Below, piece by piece: positions 57,617-64,000 of a stretch of 64,000 nt of DNA (positions are counted from its first letter, which is position 1; every line of letters starts with the position of its first letter). The notes under the pieces were generated by a model, which was not told the DNA's origin, ran no database searches, and saw nothing but the letters and a program-made list of their open reading frames with translations. The stretch covers positions 2,119,501 to 2,183,500 of the forward strand of contig NZ_LR134388.1 of assembly GCF_900637685.1 (NCBI RefSeq). Direction: 5' to 3'. The position numbers were made by a program, and so were the translations under genes. Source of the stretch: Legionella sainthelensi (GTDB lineage Bacteria; Pseudomonadota; Gammaproteobacteria; Legionellales; Legionellaceae).

Positions 57617-58189
57617 ATGAAAAAATTTATGTATCTAGCCCCCCTAATTGGTCTTCTTGCAACTTCTTGTGTCACTGACAAACCTGATGTTATCGCTGAT
57701 GATGCAGGTCAATTACATTACACCACCCCCTACCAAGATGATACACGAGGTCAAAATGTGTTCCCCGCGACATGGAATGTAAAAGGTAAAAAACTTTTTG
57801 TTTTTGATCCTAATGCTGATGCATGGGCGGCCTACGATGCTCAAGGTAATCGAGTAATGACAGGCAGCGCCTCTGGAGGCATGGATCACTGCCCTGACTC
57901 GGATCAATCATGTCGAACTGTTACTGGAACTTTCGCTGTATTTAATAAAAAAGGGGCTGATTGTAAATCCAATGAATATCCTCTTGCACGTGATGGTCAC
58001 GTAGCCGGTGGCGCCAAAATGCCTTATTGCATGCATTTTCATGATGGCTACGCAATTCATGCGGCTTATGAGGTTCCTAAATACAATAGCAGCCATGGCT
58101 GTATTCGTGTCCTCCCAGGCGCTGCAAAGTGGCTCAATGAGAATTTTATTGATGTAGGTACAACCGTATTAGTTCTTCCTTATGCATAA
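57617..58189 (+). CDS. L,D-transpeptidase lipoprotein, EnhA-like
   Basis: A 190-residue protein. The N-terminus has a lipobox-like LLATSC (Cys18), suggesting an acylated lipoprotein. The YkuD domain holds YAIHAAYEVPKYNSSHGCIRVL with the catalytic His and Cys. It shares the ATGSASGG-like, CPDSDQSC and MPYCM blocks with the transpeptidase at 42653 and is a paralogue. A crosslinking or protein-anchoring role on peptidoglycan is expected. Confidence 0.9.
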   Translation: MKKFMYLAPLIGLLATSCVTDKPDVIADDAGQLHYTTPYQDDTRGQNVFPATWNVKGKKLFVFDPNADAWAAYDAQGNRVMTGSASGGMDHCPDSDQSCRTVTGTFAVFNKKGADCKSNEYPLARDGHVAGGAKMPYCMHFHDGYAIHAAYEVPKYNSSHGCIRVLPGAAKWLNENFIDVGTTVLVLPYA

Positions 58190-58207
58190 TTTTTCTTATT
58201 GATAATT

Positions 58208-58245
58208 CCTGAAAAAAGATTACTCTCTTTTTTCAGGATCTTTTT
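58208..58245 (+). terminator. Intrinsic terminator after the transpeptidase lipoprotein
   Basis: A perfect 12-base stem, CCTGAAAAAAGA (58208-58219) with TCTTTTTTCAGG (58226-58237), has a 6-base loop and is followed by ATCTTTTT. Confidence 0.85.
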
Positions 58246-58315
58246 AAAATTTATTGGTTGACTCTTTAGTATCCTTCTATAAAATGGACAAAAAATTCGC
58301 ATGGAGGAACTCAGT

Positions 58316-60217
58316 ATGTCATTATCAACCCTTAATATTAATCACTTACTGGAACAAATAACAGATAGGTACATTGCTGTTTCAGATTATGCTACTCTAC
58401 GTAATTCCTGTATTCAATTATCGCCAGTATCTGCTGTAACAACTGAAATTCAAAAGGAACTTAGCCAGCTTTTAGCCCAAGATAAACAAAATACTGCCAC
58501 TCAATTAACGGTAGATGCATGTAAAAAACAAATTCAACACGATTTGAAAGAAAAAGAAGTAGACCATCAAGAAAGCCAAACCGATTTAGAATTAGTCGCT
58601 CAACTAGAACATGAATTGCTCTCAACTCAAGTACAAAAACGATTGATTGGTAACGAGCTTAATGAGATTGAAGAGGATATATTGCGTCATGAATCTTACA
58701 TCAAAGAAATCTCAAGACAAATTGCACTAACGCCCCATTCAGAATCCACACAACATACACATACTCATCCTGAGTCAACACAACATACACATACTCATCC
58801 TGAGCCAACACAACATACACATACTCATCCAGAGCCAACACAACATACACATACTCATCCAGAGCCAACACAACATACACATACTCATCCAGAGTCAACA
58901 CAACATACACATACTCATCCAGAGCCAACACAACATACACATACTCATCCTGAGCCAACACAACATACGCATCCGAACATGACGGATCAACGTCCTAACA
59001 CAGCCCAAAGTCCATCAGACACAGGACATCACCATGCTCACGAGAGAGAATCATTAGAGTTTCAGAAAAATACTCTTTCTCAAAAACTAAAGCAACTGGA
59101 AGGAACATTAAGAAACAAACGTATGCTTGCTCAAGAACAACAAAGACGCATAGAAGGCATAACAACCAGATTAACTACAGAATTCCCTGAAAAACAAAAG
59201 CAACGAAATGATCGCGCCAAGGCACGCACAATGCGAGAGCAAGCTCGTATATACGACGAAGCTACCGAAAACCAATTATCCATAAAAAATTATCGTGCTT
59301 TACAACAATCAATTATTGATTCGCATGAAAAACTTCACAAAATGCAGCATCAATTAATGCAAAATGCAACAGAAATGAGCTATAAAACATTCTTGATCCG
59401 GCTTCCCTATCTATTACAATCACTAACCTTAAAGTATCAGGAAAAAGAAGCGTTAAGACAAATAATTAGCGCTATGGAGAATTATCTTTTAACCCAAGCT
59501 GAAAAGTATAAGCAAATTTCAATCCGCCACTCAGTTTATCGTGATAAAGAGACACATGTACAAGATTTAAATCAAAAAGAAAGTAGGGTCGCTCAATTAA
59601 AAAAAGCAAACCCGCAACTTCATGCTCAAAATCAAGCTCTTGAAATAGAAAATAAACAATTAAAACATACCATTGAAGAACGAGGCACTTATAGAGATTA
59701 TCTACTAAAAATTGGATTATTTAGCCTCTTATGCTCAGGAATCGCTGTTGGCGGAGGATTTTTAGGAATGTATATGATGCCTATGGTTTTAATCTCTTTG
59801 TGCTTTGCTCCTGCAGCAGTAATAAGCTTTATTACCGTAGGTATTTTCCTGGCAACTTTAGCATATACGCTAAAAAACAATAGTGATAGCAATGCGTTAG
59901 AACACAACAAAATAACAATGCAGCAAAATATAACAGCCATATCGAAACAATCTGGAGAAATCATATCTCTTGAACAAGAAATAATTCCTTCAATAAAAGA
60001 AAAAATCAGTGAGGCAGAAAAGAGTTTTAATTTACTTGATAAGAAAATTAACAATTTGCAACAACAAGAAGATTCATTACTTCATCAGGCCAAACAAATT
60101 GTTGTGACAGAAGCAAGGAATATACCGTTCTTTGGTGGTGAAACCATAATTCAATCAACGGTTAAGCCAACAGCACCACAATTAGAACACACCCCAAGAA
60201 ATACTCTTTCTTGCTAG
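58316..60217 (+). CDS. Coiled-coil membrane protein with His-rich tandem repeats
   Basis: A 633-residue protein from the ATG at 58316, which has a GGAGG ribosome binding site; the ATG at 58301 overlaps that site. Residues 20-140 are helical and charged. About 142-220 is a tandem array of a 10-residue unit, HTHTHPEPTQ, continuing into a His-rich GHHHAHE. Residues 225-455 are long coiled coil, 461-520 a hydrophobic double helix (likely hairpin), and the rest coiled coil again with a short polar tail. No signal peptide. The His array could bind Zn, Ni or Cu. I recognise no family; the layout resembles Legionella effectors. Confidence 0.75.
   Translation: MSLSTLNINHLLEQITDRYIAVSDYATLRNSCIQLSPVSAVTTEIQKELSQLLAQDKQNTATQLTVDACKKQIQHDLKEKEVDHQESQTDLELVAQLEHELLSTQVQKRLIGNELNEIEEDILRHESYIKEISRQIALTPHSESTQHTHTHPESTQHTHTHPEPTQHTHTHPEPTQHTHTHPEPTQHTHTHPESTQHTHTHPEPTQHTHTHPEPTQHTHPNMTDQRPNTAQSPSDTGHHHAHERESLEFQKNTLSQKLKQLEGTLRNKRMLAQEQQRRIEGITTRLTTEFPEKQKQRNDRAKARTMREQARIYDEATENQLSIKNYRALQQSIIDSHEKLHKMQHQLMQNATEMSYKTFLIRLPYLLQSLTLKYQEKEALRQIISAMENYLLTQAEKYKQISIRHSVYRDKETHVQDLNQKESRVAQLKKANPQLHAQNQALEIENKQLKHTIEERGTYRDYLLKIGLFSLLCSGIAVGGGFLGMYMMPMVLISLCFAPAAVISFITVGIFLATLAYTLKNNSDSNALEHNKITMQQNITAISKQSGEIISLEQEIIPSIKEKISEAEKSFNLLDKKINNLQQQEDSLLHQAKQIVVTEARNIPFFGGETIIQSTVKPTAPQLEHTPRNTLSC
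58741..58974 (+). repeat. 30-base tandem repeat (about 7.8 copies), in frame
   Basis: Units begin at 58741, 58771, 58801, 58831, 58861, 58891, 58921 and 58951, the last cut short. The consensus contains CAACATACACATACTCATCC, with variation mostly at two sites (T/A at the first base of GAGCC and C/T giving Pro or Ser). Being 30 bases, copy changes keep the frame. Near-identity of units suggests recent expansion. Confidence 0.95.
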
Positions 60218-60234
60218 GTTCTAGTTGAAAAGGT

Positions 60235-60274
60235 AAGCGCGGCAAATCCTCATAAACTGTGATTTGCCGCGCTT
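60235..60274. terminator. Bidirectional hairpin between the His-repeat gene and htpG
   Basis: A perfect 14-base stem, AAGCGCGGCAAATC (60235-60248) with GATTTGCCGCGCTT (60261-60274), has a 12-base loop. It sits in the 71 bases between convergent genes and should stop both. Confidence 0.75.
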
Positions 60275-60288
60275 CTATCAGACTACAA

Positions 60289-62163
60289 TTACACCGTTGA
60301 TGATGCTAATAGCTTATTGACTCTACTTACAAAATCCGCAGGATTATCTAATTGACCGCCTTCTGCTAAAACGGCCTGCTCAAATAACATAGTAACCCAT
60401 AACTCAAACAAATTATCATCCTGAATATCATGCAGACGTTTAATTAATACGTGTTCAGGATTAATTTCAAATACGGGTTTAGTCGTTGGAACTTGTTGGC
60501 CTGCTGCTTGTAAAATACGTTGCATTTCCAAGCCCATATCTTGTTCGTCAGCAACAATACATGCAGGAGAATCAGTTAAACGATTAGTAACAACTACATC
60601 CTTAACTTTACTTTCTAAAATTTTCTTAATATGAGTAAGAATTGGTTCTAGTGTTTTTTCTTGTTCTTTAATTTGATCTGTAGCATCATCATCAAACTCA
60701 ACTTTTCCTTTAGAAATCGACTGCAATTTTTTACCAGCATATTCACTTAAATAGCCAACCAACCACTCATCGACTTTGTCACTTAATAATAATACCTCAA
60801 TTCCTTTTTTCTTGAAGATTTCTAAATGAGGACTGTTCTTAGCCGCATTATAGCTAGATGCCGTAATATAATAGATCTTATCCTGCCCTTCTTTCATTCG
60901 ACTTATATAATCATCCAAAGTCGCTTCTTGCTTCTCTGATTCACTGGCCGTAGTAGCGAATCGCAATAATTTAGCAATCGTTTCTTTATTTGCAAAATCC
61001 TCGATAGGACCTTCTTTTAATACTAAACCAAATTCATTCCAAAATTTTTGATAGGTTTCTTTATCTTGAGTACTCATCTTTTCTAACATGGACAAAACAC
61101 GTTTTGTACATGCCGCGCGGATGCTTTCGACTTGTTTATTATCTTGTAAAATTTCTCGTGATACATTCAATGGCAAATCACTTGCATCAACAATACCTTT
61201 TATAAATCGTAAATAACGCGGTAAAAACTGAGTTGCATCATCCATAATAAATACGCGTTTTACATAGAGTTTTAAACCATGTTTGGTTTCCTGTTGCCAT
61301 AAATCAAAAGGAGCATGAGCTGGAATATAAAGCAAAGAAATATAATCATGCTTTCCTTCAACATGATTATGCGACCATGTAAGCGGATCTTGATAATCAT
61401 GAGAAATATGCTTATAAAGCAATTTATAATCTTCATCGGTAATATCTGATTTCTGCATCGTCCACAAGGCAGTCGCTTTATTTACTGTTTCATACTCATC
61501 GGACTCTTTCTCTTCAGTTGATGTTTTTTTCATCACTATGGGCCAACAAATATGATCGGAATATTTGCTTATGATACTGCGAAGACGCCAACCACTCAAA
61601 AACTCATCATTATCTTCTCTGATATGCAGGATAACCTCTGTACCACGGGATGCCTTTTTCTCATAATCAATAGTGAACTCACCTTCACCATTTGACTCCC
61701 AAACAATACCTTCTTCGGGTTTTAAACCTGCGCGACGACTTTTAACTGTGACTTTATCTGCAACAATAAAAGCTGAATAAAAACCAACCCCAAATTGTCC
61801 AATTAATTGGGAATCTTTGGCACTTTCACCTGTTAAATGACTCATAAACTCTTTGGTGCCAGATTTAGCAATGGTACCTAAATTATCAATGGCCTCATCC
61901 CAGCTTAAACCAATTCCATTGTCTCTGATGGTGATAGTTTTCAATTTTTCATTAAAATCAATACTGATTTTCAAATCCGAATCATTTTCATAAAGTGCAC
62001 TGTTTGATAAAGCTAAAAATCTTAATTTATCTAAAGCATCTGAAGCGTTAGAAATTAATTCACGTAAGAATATTTCCTTATTCGAATAAAGCGAGTGCAC
62101 TACTAAATGCAACATTTGCTTTACTTCTGTTTGAAAGCCCATAGTTTGTTGCTTGCTTGACAT
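60289..62163 (-). CDS. htpG: Chaperone HtpG (Hsp90)
   Basis: HtpG, 624 residues. N-terminal ATPase motifs are [32 protein letters not shown] and [11 protein letters not shown]; the middle domain has [12 protein letters not shown] with the catalytic Arg. The C-terminal dimerisation domain is present. It is a cytoplasmic ATP-driven chaperone and is monocistronic. Confidence 0.98.
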   Translation of the reverse strand: MSSKQQTMGFQTEVKQMLHLVVHSLYSNKEIFLRELISNASDALDKLRFLALSNSALYENDSDLKISIDFNEKLKTITIRDNGIGLSWDEAIDNLGTIAKSGTKEFMSHLTGESAKDSQLIGQFGVGFYSAFIVADKVTVKSRRAGLKPEEGIVWESNGEGEFTIDYEKKASRGTEVILHIREDNDEFLSGWRLRSIISKYSDHICWPIVMKKTSTEEKESDEYETVNKATALWTMQKSDITDEDYKLLYKHISHDYQDPLTWSHNHVEGKHDYISLLYIPAHAPFDLWQQETKHGLKLYVKRVFIMDDATQFLPRYLRFIKGIVDASDLPLNVSREILQDNKQVESIRAACTKRVLSMLEKMSTQDKETYQKFWNEFGLVLKEGPIEDFANKETIAKLLRFATTASESEKQEATLDDYISRMKEGQDKIYYITASSYNAAKNSPHLEIFKKKGIEVLLLSDKVDEWLVGYLSEYAGKKLQSISKGKVEFDDDATDQIKEQEKTLEPILTHIKKILESKVKDVVVTNRLTDSPACIVADEQDMGLEMQRILQAAGQQVPTTKPVFEINPEHVLIKRLHDIQDDNLFELWVTMLFEQAVLAEGGQLDNPADFVSRVNKLLASSTV

Positions 62164-62372
62164 TTTTATCTAATCTCCTATTAACACATTATCTAATGAT
62201 TTAATTGATATAGGGATCAGTTGCTAAATTTCAAGGGGTAATATGATGAAAATTAAAATTCTTACGCTCAGCACCTAAGAAATCTCAGAGGTACATAAAA
62301 TTCGCGCATCGATCAATTTGCTAATAGATTATGGGTAAAAGCTGCGAAGACATACAATGTTATCTCCATTTA

Positions 62373-63275
62373 TTAGACATAATTAAATGCAGAAACAGTC
62401 AAGGTTCCACCAGAATGGATAATCAATATATTACCTATTAATTGTTCTGAGCTAATACGCTTTCTTGACTCATGAAATAATTTAGCAGCATAAATAGGAT
62501 CTGCCAAAATACCCTCTTCTTTTGCTAAACGTTTTACTTCATTTTTAATTGTTTGATTCACAGAGCCAAAAGCCTTAGCTGTTGTTGGGTAAAAACAGCA
62601 GAAATTAGTTGGAATGGATCCAATCCATTGATTTAACTTACTACGAAATAACCCTTCATTATCCGCTAATAGCAGTACATGAATTTTTGCTTGATGCTCT
62701 AATCTTGCTAGCCCATTAATGAGTGCTGCAGCAGAAAAACCAGTTCCGGCATCAATAAAAAGATGTTCAAATGTTACTCCTAAAGCACTTTCATTTAAGA
62801 TAATATCTGCAGCAAGCGTCAAAGATCCTTCCATTGCTTCTGGAACACTCGCCCCTTCATGTAATACAAATCCTTGTTCACTGAGTGTGCTAAGATAGGA
62901 ATAAGCAAGTTTATTCACCTGAGACCATTCGTGACGAGCCACCCATACAACTTCATGCTCTTCGAGAAAAAGACGACTTAGTTTATAATTTCCTTGCAAT
63001 TCTAATTTCCAAGGTTGAATCAAAAAAGCAGTCACTTTAAATTGAAACTCTCTTGCTAGTTGCAAAACCGCAAGTAAGTTATTCGATTGAGGTCCAGCAA
63101 TAATAATAAGATGGCGTATTTTTTGCTCCAGCAAAAAAGGTAAAAGGCTAGCATATTTACGTAATTTCGAACCGCTAATTCCACAACCTAACTCGTCATC
63201 TCTTTTGACATAACAAACGCTCCCATCCGCAGGAAAATGATTTAAACGGTGTGCTCTACTAGATAAATTCCACAT
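62373..63275 (-). CDS. PLP-dependent ACC deaminase / D-cysteine desulfhydrase-like protein
   Basis: A 300-residue fold-type II PLP enzyme. The PLP Lys is probably Lys37 in GISGSKLRKY, with AGPQSNN as the next cofactor or substrate loop and IDAGTGFSAAALI later. This matches the ACC deaminase/D-cysteine desulfhydrase family, but the substrate cannot be told. It is slightly short for the family. The 209-base gap to htpG contains a possible short broken frame. Confidence 0.85.
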   Translation of the reverse strand: MWNLSSRAHRLNHFPADGSVCYVKRDDELGCGISGSKLRKYASLLPFLLEQKIRHLIIIAGPQSNNLLAVLQLAREFQFKVTAFLIQPWKLELQGNYKLSRLFLEEHEVVWVARHEWSQVNKLAYSYLSTLSEQGFVLHEGASVPEAMEGSLTLAADIILNESALGVTFEHLFIDAGTGFSAAALINGLARLEHQAKIHVLLLADNEGLFRSKLNQWIGSIPTNFCCFYPTTAKAFGSVNQTIKNEVKRLAKEEGILADPIYAAKLFHESRKRISSEQLIGNILIIHSGGTLTVSAFNYV

Positions 63276-63337
63276 GACAGTTGTTAGATTTTTATAGTTA
63301 GTTGTCTAGAAGCTAAACTTCACCAGGCTACGATAAT

Positions 63338-64000
63338 TCACGCTGGAGAGCTTCTAACAAAATCCAGATGCCGTTCCGAGGATGTAGACTCATTAAACTT
63401 ATAACCTAGCTCACTAAATTCTTTAAGACGAGACAAATCATCAAATTGATTTTGCATAACAAATCTTGCCATGGCTCCACGAGCTTTTTTAGCATGAATG
63501 CCAATCATTTTTAACTGTCCATTCTTGTTTTCATAAAAATTAATCGTAATTATTGGATAATTGAATTTTTTTTCATCAACTACCTTAAAATATTCAACAG
63601 AAGCTAGATTAATTAATACAGGATTTTCTTGATCGGCCAGCTGTTGATTCAGTGCATCTGTTATTGTATCTTGCCAAAAATCATATAAATTCTTTCCCTC
63701 AGAATTTTCTAAACGAACTCCCATTTCGAGTCTATAAGGTTGAATTGCATCTAGAGGATTCAGTAGACCATAAAGTCCCGACAGGATTCTTAAATGATCT
63801 TGAGAATATCGTACCGCATCTTGAGTCCAGTTTTTTGCTTGTAAGCCTTGATAGACATCACCTTGAAATAAAAATAATGCTGGGTATGAATGAAGTAACG
63901 CCTTATCATCCAAATGAAATATTTGGTATCGATGATAATTTAATTCAGCAAGATCTTTCGATAAATCCATAAGCGCTGCAATTTCATCTACAGATTTAGT
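63338..64000 (-). CDS. yaaA: Peroxide stress protein YaaA (partial, start outside window)
   Basis: The frame is open through the right edge; visible residues begin TKSVDEIAALMDLSKDLAEL, corresponding to about residue 35 of the family. YPALFLFQGDVYQGLQA, LRILSGLYGLLNPLDAIQPYRLEMG and the C-terminal KKARGAMARF are typical of the YaaA/DUF328 family. In E. coli YaaA lowers intracellular iron under peroxide stress. Confidence 0.93.
   Translation of the reverse strand, partial: TKSVDEIAALMDLSKDLAELNYHRYQIFHLDDKALLHSYPALFLFQGDVYQGLQAKNWTQDAVRYSQDHLRILSGLYGLLNPLDAIQPYRLEMGVRLENSEGKNLYDFWQDTITDALNQQLADQENPVLINLASVEYFKVVDEKKFNYPIITINFYENKNGQLKMIGIHAKKARGAMARFVMQNQFDDLSRLKEFSELGYKFNESTSSERHLDFVRSSPA

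Noticed and set aside
58701..58961. Minus-strand frame with repeated DEYVYVVLA units
   Set aside because: It is the antisense of the 30-base tandem repeat, open only because the unit length is a multiple of three; no ribosome binding site or independent coding sign.
62244..62330. Possible short gene with ATGATG start and a GGGG site upstream of htpG
   Set aside because: The frame stops after 10 codons; codons beyond look weakly protein-like but there is too little to call a pseudogene.

Overview
This window looks like chromosomal DNA of a Legionella species or a close relative in the Legionellales. The support is the AT-rich composition, a Legionella-like mix of conserved gammaproteobacterial operons with large coiled-coil/membrane proteins of effector type, an F-box/choline-kinase-like protein of the LicA type, EnhA-like L,D-transpeptidases and a GnnA-like gene beside lpxB. 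The species cannot be fixed from sequence alone. I see no rRNA, tRNA, CRISPR array, insertion sequence or prophage.

Layout. 1-3.2 kb: end of a secreted protein gene and two effector-like membrane proteins, one with a degenerate J-domain. 3.4-9.1 kb: a minus-strand ruvB-ybgC-tolQRAB cluster ending in an S1/P1-type nuclease where pal would be expected. 9.4-18.5 kb: housekeeping and stress genes (an L,D-transpeptidase, a tRNA methyltransferase-like gene, an RpoE-type sigma factor, ygfX-sdhE, ygfZ, glpK/glpD, thioredoxin, adk, a lytic transglycosylase lipoprotein). 18.6-29.6 kb: the accessory region. It holds a decayed and an intact copy of a putative Cys-His-Asp protein, an exonuclease, the F-box/kinase gene, two MFS transporters, several gene remnants, and an 819-residue coiled-coil protein with a permuted papain-like His/Cys signature plus a small overlapping partner. 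29.5-40.9 kb: a long minus-strand cluster yceD-rpmF-plsX-fabHDG-acpP-fabF-mltG-tmk-holB-pilZ-tatD-anmK. 41-45.3 kb: mnmA, erpA, another L,D-transpeptidase, a small secreted protein, dnaQ and rnhA. 45.3-50.4 kb: hutH/hutU and a POT peptide transporter. 50.5-57.5 kb: envelope growth genes rsfS-rlmH-mrdA-mrdB, rnhB, a gnnA-like oxidoreductase, lpxB and fis. 57.6-64 kb: a third L,D-transpeptidase, a His-rich tandem-repeat coiled-coil protein, htpG, a PLP enzyme and a truncated yaaA.

How the parts fit. Much of the conserved content builds the envelope: fatty-acid initiation and elongation (plsX, fabH, fabD, fabG, acpP, fabF), lipid A (lpxB and probably gnnA), septation and outer-membrane integrity (Tol), elongasome synthesis (mrdA/mrdB), and peptidoglycan cleavage, crosslinking or recycling (mltG, the SLT lipoprotein, three L,D-transpeptidases, anmK). 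The accessory genes are single, poorly conserved ORFs with eukaryotic-like or coiled-coil features, the usual profile of Dot/Icm substrates; that assignment is inference. The best candidates for something undescribed are the two-gene locus at 26.7-29.6 kb and the duplicated putative hydrolase at 18.6-20.5 kb.
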